This document shows positions 1 through 13,100 of a DNA stretch of 64,000 nt, piece by piece. The notes beneath the pieces were generated by a model. It worked only from the letters and a program-made list of their open reading frames with translations, was not told the origin of the DNA and searched no databases. This DNA comes from Glossina fuscipes (lineage: Eukaryota; Arthropoda; Insecta; Diptera; Glossinidae), in the NCBI RefSeq assembly GCF_014805625.2, contig NW_023998453.1:1136921-1200920 (forward strand), in the 5' to 3' direction. Positions within the stretch are counted from its first letter, which is position 1. Every line of letters starts with the position of its first letter. The position numbers and the translations under genes were made by a program.

Positions 1-255
1 ACTTTTAATATCGATTTGAACGTTTATCGACACTTTGTGGCGTTTGATGACTTTATGTTATTCGCCTCAAGTCCTATATCATTTTCGTATTAATTATGTT
101 TTATGTGGGATTTTCAACAAGTAAGCAAATTTTGTTCAACTATGGCCGCATTTTCTGCACTCGTTGGCTTTTTAAAAAAAAAAAATATTTTTAAAAATAT
201 TAAACCTACACTATATATTTTGTAATTTTTTTTTTTTTTTTTTTTGTTTAACATG

Positions 256-440
256 GCTCAAGGGATAGTCATCTATCTATTCGTGTAATAGGATGACCAT
301 CAGAAAGAAATGAGGAAAGGGAAAGAGATAGGAAGGTCGTGATTACAGCTTAGCGAGTCTGTGCTCTGTCAGAGTGAGCGTTCGCTAAACTACGGCCAAA
401 GAAAACTTCATCGCATTAAAGATTTGAACTTACGAACTAA
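256..440 (-). repeat. SINE-like family A copy, 5' truncated
   Basis: On the minus strand it contains the B-box-like GTTCAAATC, then the family body with CTTTGGCC, CTCTTTCC, and the 3' block TATTACACGAATAG. The A box end is missing. Matches copies at 16614, 53829 and 62761. Confidence 0.65.
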
Positions 441-1504
441 TGCTAATATTGGGTGATGGCGGCTCCACAAACATGATGCATTTTAGATGGATAGACGGCC
501 ATTTGATATCGATCCGAAATATATACAATATCTCTGCACTAACTTCTTTATGTCGGTGACATATTGATATAATTAATATACATTCATCGTTCAGTGGTGA
601 ATATACATACGAATGCTGTAGCGAAGCCAAACAACTGATAATTATTGAATATTTATGATAACGCTTCAGGCATAATATGCCAATTAAGTTAACCGAATAA
701 ACGGAGATATAAGTAATGACTGCACCCATCCGTCGCATCACACGTAGACAATTTTTTCAATACAATCGAAAACAATCGTAGATATGCTTTTTTTGGCTAC
801 TCATTGAGGAATGGTAGATTCAATAAACCGTAACAGTGTCAGTATAATTTTGGAAAGCATGAGACACCGGTGAATAAGCCCCAGGAAATAAGTAAAAGAG
901 GAAAATTTGATTTTATTCATCAACATAGCTATTCCACAAAGCTATTGCGCAATCAGTCTAAAATGAATTTCACTCATTTTCTTACTAATACAACTTTTCA
1001 CACAATTGATGAACACAAAATCAAATTTTTCGAACGAAAATTATATTGGATTATTCGCAAAGTCATTCCGTCTTCTATTTTGTATAAAATGCAGAACGAT
1101 TTTCTTTTACCAAAAGAGTTTGGAAAATTTCGTAATAAAAAGTCAGATATTTTAAGTCTTGAAGTAGACTGTTTCTTTCCACAATATTGTCACAATATTA
1201 GTCCCTGTTTATATGTCTCACAAAAGCTTGAAATGAAATTACAAAAGTGAAAAAGAAAAGAATTTAATGAAAGGGAGGATAATTGTTTTGCTTAAGTTCA
1301 AAGCACACTTGATGAAAAATTATTGCAAATTAAACTAACACATTGCAAGCTTGTAAAATTTATTTGACACCTTTTTTTTAACATCAAGGGAGTATTTTTT
1401 AATCAACGTGACTGACATACAATCATCATAATGTATCTAAGAAAAAATTCATTGCTTTGATGCTACAAATTTTGAAGTCTTCTCTTTTAATAGCGTAGCT
1501 GATC
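441..1504. other. No gene recognised
   Basis: AT-rich DNA downstream of Oamb. A 126-codon plus-strand frame at 870-1250 opens with GTG, is Lys/Phe/Ile-rich, and shows no domain; I treat it as chance. Confidence 0.5.
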
Positions 1505-1622
1505 GCTCAGGAGTCCCTATGCGTGTAATACGATGATGGTTAGAAAGAGGTGGGGAAAGAGAATAAGATAGCAAGGTTGTCGATCACGGTCTATTGGGTA
1601 TGTGATCAATCGATGTATTGTG
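1505..1622 (-). repeat. SINE-like family A, 3' body fragment
   Basis: Only the distal body is present (GTGTAATACGATGATGGTTAG on the plus strand, the complement of the shared 3' block). It lies directly beside the end of a mariner remnant, so one may have inserted next to the other. Confidence 0.55.
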
Positions 1623-1680
1623 TCTTTTCGGACGGATTATTTACTACAGCTTCAAAGGAAGCTCTATCGCACAGTCAAAA

Positions 1681-2300
1681 AATTACAAATAGGCGTGTGA
1701 CGTGTGAGCTAATTAATGCATTATCGTAGTGCCATATCCATGACTGGTTATTTCGCAATTCCGAATGTTTTAGTATTGCTTCACGCAGACAGTGTATAAC
1801 TTCAACTTAATAGTCCTTCTTGATCATAGGACCATCTGGAAAAGAGGTCACGATGCACCACGTTATTGTAATCGAAGAAAACAGCGAGCAATCTTTACAT
1901 TAGACAATATTTGTACCCTTACACCCATCCTTCGTCATCTGTTATCACACTTTCGGGCAACTCGGGATCGTTGCTTACGCCATTCAACAACTCTTTAAAC
2001 GAAGCTCATGCAACGGCTTTTCCTGATCAAAATTTAGCAATTTTAGTGCCCACAGCATTGAGAAAAATTGCGTAGCCTGAGCCAACCGATTCGCCGATAT
2101 TCTCAGCAACTTCTCTAATAATGATTTAACGCTTCTCCATAATATTTTTTCTCACCGGTACAACTTTTTCATCGCTTGTAGAAATACTCGCACGTCCAGG
2201 GCGGGCATCCTCATTAAGATTTTCTAAGTCTTCTGCGAAGAGGTCGTACCACTTAGAAACGCCTTTTTATTTGTTCAAAGTATACTCGCCAAATGGCACA
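1681..2300 (-). pseudogene. Degenerate mariner-family transposase
   Basis: Minus-strand frames, with several stops and frameshifts, give in order KWYDLFAEDLE, DARPGRAS, REVAENIG, a TDDEGWV stretch like the DDE catalytic TGDETWV, FFDYNNVVH, LREAILKHSELRNNQS and WIWHYDNA. This order is the normal one for the mariner transposase from its helix-turn-helix linker to the second catalytic Asp. Too broken to be active. The element's end is missing; a SINE-like fragment lies beside it. Confidence 0.8.
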
Positions 2301-5014
2301 GTCAACATTTAAAGTTAGTTGGAGCACCTTATTTCACTTTTCACACAAAATTTTGTACAGATTCTTTAACCCACTTTAGGGAGCAAAAAAAATCTCTACA
2401 CCCACCAGAACACGTATAACTTTTTTAGCTCGCAAAAACAAACTAAAAATGAAAAATGCTTGATAATGTCAACATATGTCGGAGACATGTGTAATATCGA
2501 AAATCAAATAGTCAAACTTTTTTTGGAACACATCTCCACATGAGCAGCATCGCAGCCATCTCTTCTAGATTGGATTCTAAATCGATTAGGAAATGTGTGT
2601 CTCAGCTTTGAATCTGCTACCATTTCTTTTGGCGACTCTTACAAATCAAGAAAAATAGAGGGTCAAAATGATTTCCATTGGTAGAAGTCGATATATGTCA
2701 ACAGCATCTCCGAAAACTAGATCAGATAGAAAAGAACTGAAAAAATTAAAAAAATGCTGGAACGTATTGCTTGCAGAAAAATTTTTTTTTTTTTTTTTTT
2801 TTTGAAGATCGAAAATTAGAAGGAGTGAAAATGACGTACCCGGTAGTTTTAGTGTTCGCTCGATTTTCTAAACGTACTTGAAAATGTTATCTAAGAGTCG
2901 AATATAAATTGAGTTTGTTGCAATTGTGAAATCTCTTATTAACTTCCGCAACGTCTGGTGACGACGTTGATGATTTTATCAAGAGTAAATTAAATTTTGC
3001 AGATTGTCATATTTTGTCATACTTTGTTGAACTTTCTTCTTATTTTTTTTTTTTATTTTTTTTTTTTTTTATTACGAAATCTAATCAATTTGCTTCTATT
3101 CCTTATACTTACTCTACTGCACTGACAAGCATTTGTTGCGTCATGCGTCAAAACGAAATGAAAATTATTGACTTTAAGTAAAAGCAAATTGTTGTAAATT
3201 TTTGTTTTTGTTGTCGTTTTTCTTGTTCCATAAATCTGTTCACAGTTGATGGTTTTATTTTTACACATACAATTAAACTAATTGCTATTTTAAACATAAT
3301 AACAAAACGTTACATTACAAATACTATACTTTCATACATACATAGTTTAATGCTGAATACTTATTTATTTTTATTTTTTTTTTTTTCACTCAAATATTTG
3401 CTCTTTTATAACTAAAGTAATTACAATTAATTTAATATTTAATGACTTAAATTAATGGTTTACTTTTCTGATTTTTGTGTGTGTAATTACATCAAGTCTG
3501 GTTATTCTCGTAATTATGCTTTAATAGAACTTTGAGTTATTCTTTCCATATTGTATATAGTGATATAATATATATATTTTGGATTTTGGTTTGGCAAGAA
3601 AGTAGTTTCGGTATCATCACGTTACCTTGGGTTTGAAGTGACAAAAGAAAAATACTAAAAAGGATAATTGTCCATATTACTAACTATAACTACAGCAGGC
3701 ACACTGAAGTGTGAACTTCCAGCGACGACTACTTTATAGGGAAACCAAAGGTATTTAAGAGAGAATTTCCTTTTGAGATGTCCGCTGCGCTAGAGACTTG
3801 AGAAATGTTAATTGGGCTGAAGAGTGTGTTGGTATGTTTGCATCGATATTTTTCTCACGGCCATTAGAATATATGTGGGAAAGATAGCAAAGCCTTCTGT
3901 TCGGGGCTGTATGCTAAATCCAAATAGAAATGTAGCTATGTATTGCTTGAGAGACATCCAGTGGTTCCATAAAACAATATTTCGCATCACAACGGCTAAA
4001 AGATCACTGATAGAAGATATTTTCTTGAAAGCGGGGTTGGGTTTTCGGAGATTTTCGCGTCAGCATTAAATACTTAATAGATCTGGGCTTTTATAGAGGA
4101 AACGATTTGTGCATAGTCAACTACTATCACAACCTCTCGTATCTCATGTGAACAGGCCCACTGTAATATAGGGATTTGTTGCTAAAACGGACGAGGGATA
4201 ACACATTATATTTACCCTTTTCCCATATCGCCCTAAAACATTAAGCATTCGTATGCAGGCGTCCACGTAAAACCCAAAGAACAATTTGAAGGGTAAGCTA
4301 AGTGCAAGTTAGCCCTTCCGTCGAAAAGCATTTGTTACGCTAACAATTCGGTCTCATGTAAAGTTTCTTATACTCTTAAATAGGAAGTTTATGATATTAT
4401 TAAAGGGTTTGCCGATTGACTGACTGGGAAATGATTCTATACAAAATCAGAACTGCCCGGGAGAGTTCTTCATCTCTGAAGAAAGCTAAATAAAAGAAAC
4501 GAAAAAAAATTAGATTCGAAAAATGAAAAGACGCTTAACAGAATTCATATCAGATAGAATACAATTCCAAATCAATTGAAGAAGAACTGAAAGAAGCAGA
4601 ATAGGTTTCGAGTCTTTTTGTAAAATAATTCTCAACAGCAAGAACTTTAAGAATTCTGAAGACATGGCCAAACGGCTACAAGAAAACTGTAACAAGAAAA
4701 GTGAAGCTACAGAAAAGCTAAACAATAAAAAATTAATAAATATTCTTGATAGTCTAGAGTAAACTAGGTACAGTTTTTCTATATCCTATAAGGCAGTAGA
4801 AAAAAGGAAGTGAAGTGATTCATAACATCAGATGGAGTGGTAGCAGGGAAATCCTCCAGTGAGCAGACATTAGACCTGTTAATTTTTGTTCGATGTTCGT
4901 TTTTTCTCCCCTTATATAAATTTTTCTTTTTTCTAAGCCCTACAATGAGTAGAGATAGACCCACTCCCCCCTATCACTTGCTGAGTCGATTAAGGCTGGT
5001 CAACCTAAAGGTGG
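2301..5014. other. No gene recognised
   Basis: AT-rich with T runs at 2780-2805 and 3045-3072. A purine-rich stretch at 4500-4730 has a broken coiled-coil-like plus-strand frame (EELKEAE, AKRLQENCNK) but no intact ORF. Confidence 0.5.
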
Positions 5015-5100
5015 AAATTTTTGAAATATTTTGATGAAATTTGCTATATCGACATGCTTTGGCCCAAGGGCGATTGGTTCGAATCGGACATCACTTATTA
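5015..5100 (-). repeat. Dispersed repeat family 2, fragment
   Basis: ATTTTGATGAAATTTGCTAT and GCTTTGGCCCAAGGGCGATT are the complement of blocks in the copies at 31945 and 34280. Confidence 0.45.
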
Positions 5101-5640
5101 CATCACTTTCCATATAACAGCTTATTCTTTTGTAAAGTCTTCGTATGAATAATTGTGCAGTGGTGTGGGGTATTGCCGGATTGCCTGGGTGGTGCCGGAT
5201 TGGCAAAAAAAAAAATATGATAATACATGTGAATATTGAGTTGAGAATCTACCTTCACATAAGCTTTCTTCAGTCGTAACAGGGTCGATAAAAATCATTA
5301 TGTACGTTCACAACAGCTTTCATAGGGCCAAACTGATGTCATTTGCTTACCATTTCTTTGGATGTTTACAAGATTTTTGCATTGCAATGCTAACGCCTTC
5401 TGTAGAAACTGTTCTCACAGATGATTAACGATAGTTCCTTTTGAATTTCATAGAATCAATTTCAATTTTCATAGAACTAGGAATTGCTAGACTCAATGGA
5501 AAGGCATATAGTTGATTCGAATCAATTTCAAAGAAAATTTTTGTATTTTCATCTGAACAAGAAATATATATAAAAAAAAAAACAAAAGACGAAACTACTT
5601 TCTTGTCAAATTGTGTTTTTCGGATGAATTGTTTGGTTAA

Positions 5641-5814
5641 ATGAATGTGTTAGCGAGTGCGCATTAAATAGTTTATAAATAGTAATTATTTCATTTTAAT
5701 TATGATTTTTATATATTTATTTTGAATTAAATTATTGCCATATGATTACACAACTTCGTTTTCTCTCATAGAGTTTTCATAAAGAGACACAATTAAAAAT
5801 AAAAATTAAAAATT

Positions 5815-5847
<33 letters not shown>

Positions 5848-6123
5848 AAGAAATTTAATTAAATGTAAATATAAATATAATGAAATTATTATTGCGCTTC
5901 CTTAGTTTGTCGGAAGTGAACATTGTTTGCATTTGTGTCTTTTGTTTGCTTTTTGCATTATTTTTGGTTTTATTAGAGCATACGTCCTTTAAAGTATACG
6001 TCCCTTACAGAAACCGCTACGACGACCGACTAGCGTACGTTCCTCAGACTTTTTGTTTACCCGTTTATTTTGTGGCAGTGAAGCGGTACGCTGTAGCGGT
6101 TCATCAAAACTATTATTAATTAG
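5641..6123 (-). other. Probable Oamb 3' UTR
   Basis: Sequence directly after the Oamb stop. AATAAA hexamers on the minus strand occur at 6069-6064, 5974-5969 and 5721-5716, and a long A/T tract lies at 5819-5845. I cannot tell which poly(A) site is used; the UTR may be longer. Plus-strand open frames here are by-products of UTR composition. Confidence 0.5.
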
Positions 6124-7142
6124 TCAGCTAAAATCGGGACCATCACCGTCCCCGTCCGCATCGCCGTCGCCATCGCCATCATCTGAGCAACCCGAAATAG
6201 TTTTATGGAATGTGGCCGGTGCCATAAGAGCCCGAGCTGCGATCATTTGGAAATTTTCCGAAGCACGAAAACCGCTACGCGTACAAACACAACGGCACAC
6301 AATACGTTTAAAAGCGATACGAAATTCATGCGAGAACAATGCATAGATAACCGGATTAATTGCCGAATTGCAATAGCCCAACCAGAAGAGTACCGAGAAG
6401 AGGGTAGCCGGTATACAATGATCGCAAAAAGCCCGTATTAAATACATGGTAAAAAATGGTAACCAGCAAAAAATGAAACCGCCAACAATGATTGCTAAAG
6501 TTTTTGCAGCCTTAGTCTCAACTTTGAAACGTTTCACTTGAAAGCGAACGCTTCGTTTGCCTCTCTGCTTTTTATCCTGTTTCTGTGAACTATCTCGAAC
6601 AATTTCCACATCATCTCTTTGATGATTTAAAGCCATAGTCGAGGTATCTGTACTCGTGAAGGCCTCATTATTGAAAGTCGTTTCGCCAATATTGCAAAGG
6701 CCGCTCTTAAATGATCCCCTTTGTCCATTGGTAAGACTTAGCGTTTTTTGCATTGTACTACTAGCAGCGACCCCTTCGTGCACCGTTAATGCTTTAAACG
6801 TTGGGGTGGTAATCGTTCGTTCACCACCACCACCACCAGATTCCATCATATTGTCCGATGAAGGAAATGACACTTTAACCGTCACTTTTTCATGCTTTTG
6901 CTTAGTTAAACGCATCGAAGTTGCTCGCTTCGGTAAGATTAAATTGGAGGAACTTTGTTGTTGTAGCTGAGAATGTTGCAAACCATATAAAGTTTCATCG
7001 CCATTACTATTCACACTCAACATTGAAGACATCGAATGCATCGATAGTGGCGTACGTTGCGTTGTGGTGCAGGGTCTTCCTCGGTGTATGCGTAACACTA
7101 ACTGTGTCTCATCTGGACGATTGGTGTGAGATTCATGGCCGC
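6124..7142 (-). CDS. Oamb: Oamb terminal exon: third loop, TM6, TM7, C tail
   Basis: The acceptor ATTACAG is at 7143. Two bases complete the split Gly codon, followed by 338 codons and TGA at 6124-6126. Most of it is the third cytoplasmic loop, Ser/Thr-rich with a five-Gly run and the conserved [20 protein letters not shown] segment before TM6. TM6 ([16 protein letters not shown]) lies near 6430-6505. TM7 ([20 protein letters not shown]) lies near 6331-6405. Helix 8 and a Cys-rich stretch ([10 protein letters not shown]) follow, the cysteines being possible palmitoylation sites. The tail ends in a Gly-Asp repeat and PDFS. The end matches one of the two fly Oamb isoforms. Confidence 0.97.
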
Positions 7143-10100
7143 CTGTAATTGCAATTTATTAAAAATTGCAAATCTTGCTAAAGGATGTAAATCAATGTCT
7201 TTTTTTTTTTTTTTACTGTGATATGTGTTTAAGTACAGGGAAGGTTTTAGAAAACAAACATTTAAAAATTTATAAACAAATAAAATTAGTAACACATTCC
7301 AAACGCCCGTTTACAAAAAAAAAAAAAAAAAAGAGAGAATATCTTTAAATAATGTATTTTTGTGTAGAATTTACATTTTGGGGTTTTTTTTTTTTTTTTT
7401 GCTTTTGGTGGTTTTTGGTTTTTAATGTTTGGTCAATATTCTAAAGGGTTCAGTATGGTTGCATACAATTAAACTAACCCAACTTAAAAATGTTTTAAAA
7501 ATAAAATAACATTAAAATTTAATTACAAAATTTTTAATACAATTTATTAAGTATATAAAATTAAGTTTGAAGAAATTTTTCAATATACATACATACATAC
7601 ATACATACATACGTGTGTGATGAACAGATGTTACGTACAATGGAAATTTATCGTTATTCCTAAAATTTTCATCTCATTTGATAAAGTAATAAGACTCAAA
7701 TAACGCCCAGAATTGATTTTTGCAGATGCGACTTAACTTTATAAACGAGCCGATATCTCCGATTTATCTTAAACTTCGAGATATTTAATTACGTCTATGC
7801 GCTATAGTAACAATGCAGCAGTGATAAGATGTAGTTGGTTTTTCCTTTTAGACTTCAAAATATATTAAAGCGTATGACACATAATATGCAAAACTCTACA
7901 AAGATCCCCCTTATATAAATAGAATATGCTCAAGTCCGCATGGCATTTCGGTACTAAGTATTTTGCATCAAGATCCCCAGCAATATATCAAAGTTAGTAA
8001 ACTAGTGAATTAGTAAAATGCAAACTAATGCAAGTCTAAGCAAAAGAAAGAAAAAAATTACAACATATTTCTCTATACTTTTTCCCAAGCTGTCGTCCTT
8101 TGTATAAAGCTTTTGCCTTAAAGGTACCGCCTAACATTATCAGCAGTTAAGTTAACATATTCCGTAATATTTCATTACAATAACGAGCAGACTTGTATAG
8201 GATAGGTTGGGTATTTCGTGATATGCACAACATTTAATCAAGCAAAGATGTTAACTAAAGGTGTTTGATTGTCAACTCAAGTGAATTGTCAACTTGAAGC
8301 GATAGCTATTGAAATTTCATAACAGCGGTATTAGTGATCCTACCTTCATTATATTCTAAATAATGGAATCGCTTTTCGATGACAAGAAACCAATCTTTTC
8401 TCAATCTCTTTCCGATATTCCATGTTGACGCTGAAAGCGGTGGAAGCCGAAAGTGTTGGTCGCACCAGAACACATAAAAAAAAAAAACCTTGATAATTAT
8501 TGTCATTAAATTTAAAAGTCATGCCTATCATTTCAAATCAATCAAAAAGCAGCGCAATCGCTACTTTTGATGAAAAGTCATTCTTAAGGAAGCTATTTTC
8601 AGCTGCGTTGGCAGGAAACCACGATTCGAAACAAGAATTGCTATCTCGGTCATGCACAGCTATCGTTCAATAAGTAAAAATCTCTGGTTACTCATATAGA
8701 ATCGCACACTTACATGTGCGAGCTGTGTTCCATAAAAAAGCTGACTCTTTATTTCTTCGTCGAGAAGTATTTATTTTATCACGAATGCCGACTTTGTCCT
8801 CTTTAAAGTAATTCGCCTTAGATGCAATACACCTGTGGCAAGGGTTTTTCCAATTCTCAAAGCACTTCTACTTCGCAGTTTTTGATATTGCCTTGAGCTC
8901 TCGCCGCGTTGCCGGTTTTATCTCCTTGATCGCAGCAAAAATTCATCTCTTCATAGGTGTTTTCCGTTTTGGGAACAGTAAAAGCTGACAGTCTTTCTTT
9001 TGCAATGAAAACGAGCCATTTGGTTCTCTTTGATGGAGGTCATCTCGTGATTGATGGCCAGCGATATCAAGAGCGCAGTTGTGTGTGCTGGGCGATGACA
9101 ACCTTGGAAGCATTAACTTCCTTGAGAAAGGATATCTTGGATAGTCCAAAGGCAAGTATGGTTGCGGCCGCGTACAGTATGAGAGCGCCCGAACCTCTAT
9201 AGCTTGGTGTAAGTTCTTGCTTGAACAGTAAATCAAGAAGTTAAAGGGTGTCCGCGATGGTCAAGTTGCCCAAAAATAGTATTGCTCCCGTAGGAAGATG
9301 CACACTACCCATCGTAATGCCGGACGAATGTTTTCTTGCGTGACTGCTTGGGCAGGGCCCTTCGGGGAGTATTCGTGGTGCCTGTGGTTGCCTCAAAGTT
9401 TCGCGGGATGCTATCTAAGAGGTGCTTAGATAGGCCTCGTCGTAAACCGCTAAACGAGAAATTGACCCTCATCCATTTCCTATTGCATTGCTTTAGGGTA
9501 GCGAGGCCCCCTTCAATGGGGATTGTCTTTTTCCCTGTGGGATCCTCAGTCCACTGATTTTGTTTGCCAATGGTTGTAAGCAGCCCGTCTGATTAAGGCT
9601 TCACACCAGGTGCGTTAAACCCCACACAGATATCTTCTACATATATCGTATATATATTATTATCACTTTTTATTCGCTACTTTTATCGGCTTATGATTAC
9701 TCACTATTAGTAATAAATAATAATCAAAAATAATAAATCGTAATACTTACGAATAATACCTCATACCTAAGTTATAGAGTATTAGTGGAAGATAACGAAA
9801 ATTAATCTTGGATACTAAATACATGTTTAACATTCAGAATCAACTTAGCTCCCAAAATTGCCGAAACTTTTTAGGTAAAGAAATAGCATGAGATTGTCCG
9901 TCTGAAAAAAACTTAAGGTACACTACAAAAAAGGGTTAAGAGATAATTAGTTTCTCTTCATTTTATCTTCATATTGTTACGGAAACCCCAAATGTAGTTG
10001 ATTCCAGCTAAGGCATTTTCTAAAATAATAAATTCCTTAAAGAGGAAAGAATTCAAATCTTCATTCATTTGCGAGGCGTCATGCAGCTGCAGACCGATGA

Positions 10101-13100
10101 AAGCGATTAGCGGAAAAGCAGACAGATAACAACAAAGTTGCAGGCCGATGAAAACGGTTACCAACAAAAGCAGGTTAACGAATTAAGAATCAAGTCATAA
10201 AATTACGCACTAGTAATATGATGGCAAAAATGTATACAAATAGAATATTTGTGAAAGACAGTAAAGGAGAAAAAGAATATTTGAGTTAAGCAGTCGAAAG
10301 TATTGCCAAAAATAATTTGTAAATAATCGCACATTTAAAGCAATATAATTGTAAATAAAAGAACTTTGAAGTGCATTTCTCTTGAATAAAATATCCGCGA
10401 TCCAGTGATACGGACTGTACCTTGTAAAAGCGAATTTCATAACAATATCAATATGCTTCGAATGACTTATGAGTGCGTTCTGCACATTTCTGTTTACCTT
10501 CCGAAATGTTCTCTTTATCCTATTCTGTCCCCTTTTTCTTTGTTTTCAAACACATTTCAGTCAACCTTTAAATATGTTTTAAAAATTTTCGACAGAAAAT
10601 CAGGACATTTAACTGGCTATTCTAAAACCTAAATATATATCCCTGAGCACAAATCGTTAAGAATTCTTATGGAATGTTTTTGGTCTGTAACCTGCATGAG
10701 AATTCAATTTATTGCTAAGCTCTATACACTTTCAGTGCAAATTTTTTTAATATCTGTATAATGATAGCTGTTCGGTTTTCTATCCATCCTCATACACTAG
10801 TTTCTATCGCATCCAACGAGAAAGAAAAAGCCCCAAAGACCGTTGCACTATTAGCAAACCGTAGTAAAGCAAGTATTTAAGGTTAAGAAAAGACCTTTAA
10901 AATTGAGTTGAGAAAATCTGCATCTAAAATTTACCCCGCACCCCAACAATCTTATTTTCTATTCTCTTCTACTTACTTTCTATACTGAATCTCTTATACC
11001 CATCACCGTGATCCTAAGAAAGCTAAAAAAAGTGAAAGAACAAACGGTTCATGCTCTATATTATAGAATGGCCACAGTTGATTTTTTCTACTTTCAAAAT
11101 AAAAGTTTTCGTCCTAAAGGCATGTGGGCGTTGTAGGCGTGTGCTTTGGAAAATTTAGATCAATTCCAAATTCTTTTGCAAATTTTTAGGTGATGTCTTC
11201 ATTTTCGCTAACGCGGAGGATGTTTGCCACATACCCCAGAAAATTTGCGCCAACAGATAGATGGACAGAAGAACAGGCGGATAAGTTCGGGTGCATTCCA
11301 AATTTGAAATTGGCCAAGAATTTTTTATACTTTATGGGATTTTGAAGCTTGTTTCTGTGCTTTATAAAGTTATTGAAAAAGCAATTATAATTTGACACAC
11401 TATAATATTGGGTAGGCGTGGTCAATTTTTTCCATTTTTATACATCAATGCTACAGCGTTGCCGATAGAATATACATTCAAATTTTTGCACGTTTATTTG
11501 CTATAGTTTATGAGCGATGAGCAAAAAACTAATATTTTCTTTCTTTTGAAAAAGGGAGGTGTTCTCATTCTAAGTGGTGCTGTGGGCGTGCCTCTCAACC
11601 GATTTGACCCATCTTCAACATCAACCTGCGTCCAAGAACTTTCAATGTTTCTAACAAATTTGAAGTGAATAGCTTCATTTTTGCGGTCAGGAGAATATTT
11701 ACAGCAGACATTATATAGGCGGACGGACGGAACGGTGCTTAAATCGTATTAGAATTTGATGCTGATCAAAAATATATGTACTTTGTGGAAGCTTAAAATT
11801 TGGGGAGGACAAAATTAATATACTCCTCATCCTTCGGTGATGGGAATAAAATTAAATATGTATTGGAGTATAGAGTTATTGGACCAGGCTTTTGTCGCGG
11901 CTTTCTGATCTTCGTTTGCTTACTTCATAGGGGTTTGCATATTTGCAGATTATGTTCTTACCTTACCTTGTAACTGAAAATGAATTTGTTTTATCTGAAA
12001 GATTTTTATTTAGAGTTTAAACCATGCTTTAGAAGCTACAAGTTTCGTAATAACAAATAAATAAAAAATTTTTTTTTCTATCTAAACTTTATAAAAGTAC
12101 TTGAAGTTTTTTTTAATTAAATTTTTATTTCTTAGTTAGCAGTTTTTAAAAATTTTAACATAACCAAAATAACTGAGTTTTAAAGCAACAGAAGTTACAA
12201 CGATTTTGAAAAGGTTTTATCATACGTATCCATGAAATGTAATAAAACATTTGAAAAACTTATACAATACCTCCCTCAACGACAACAGTTTAGAGGATTG
12301 AAAAATTTTAATCTTCATGTAGATGTAACGCGACGTAAAAGCAGAAAGATAATAAATGCAGGACGAAGTAAAGTTGCAAAAAAGACTTTGCTATCCATCA
12401 CGACACAAGCAGTCCCATTATTCTCTTCAAATTGACTACTATTGTCAAACACGATATGCTCGCTATCGTTGAAAAGAAACATTTCTACGCGACGTCCATG
12501 TCATTGATATTAAGCCGTAAACGTTCAAATAATTTCCCAACTTTTTAAACTTTTTGTTTAATTTCTTGGAACATCCTTTTTAAAGTACTTAAGGTATTCA
12601 CTTTTTTGATACTTTTTGTTTTTTTTTTTTCATTGCGTGCTTTGATTAGCAACTGTCTGTTACATCGGAAGGTTTTAGATAGTAGCACTAGTAGTAATCA
12701 ACGTTACTCTTGAACGACGCAGTGACTACTTCCTTATCAAGCACCGTCGTTGGGTTTTACGATCAATAAAGTCTGCCCACACTGTACCTTTTTGCGAGAT
12801 TTGAACACGAATTGTATTACGAACCGTCCCTTTAAGGACGAAAAAAGAAAAGTCTTTCACTTTATACTATGACTGGCGCCAAAGCGTTAATTGATTACGA
12901 TAATCTGAGTTAATGAAATCGTTAAAAATCGTTATCATTATCTTGAGAACACCCTCCAGTAATTACTTAGGACGCGCTAATATTTAAACCGACAAACCTA
13001 ACGATTTAAGTGCTCTACAAGATATTATTGACAGTGGTAGCAACCTAAAAAAAAAACAAAAAAAAGTTGATAATGATTTTCGAAGCGGGAGATATTTAAG

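Noticed and set aside
870..1250. 126-codon plus-strand frame
   Set aside because: Starts with GTG, AT-driven composition (Lys, Phe, Ile), no domain, no splice context or homology I recognise.
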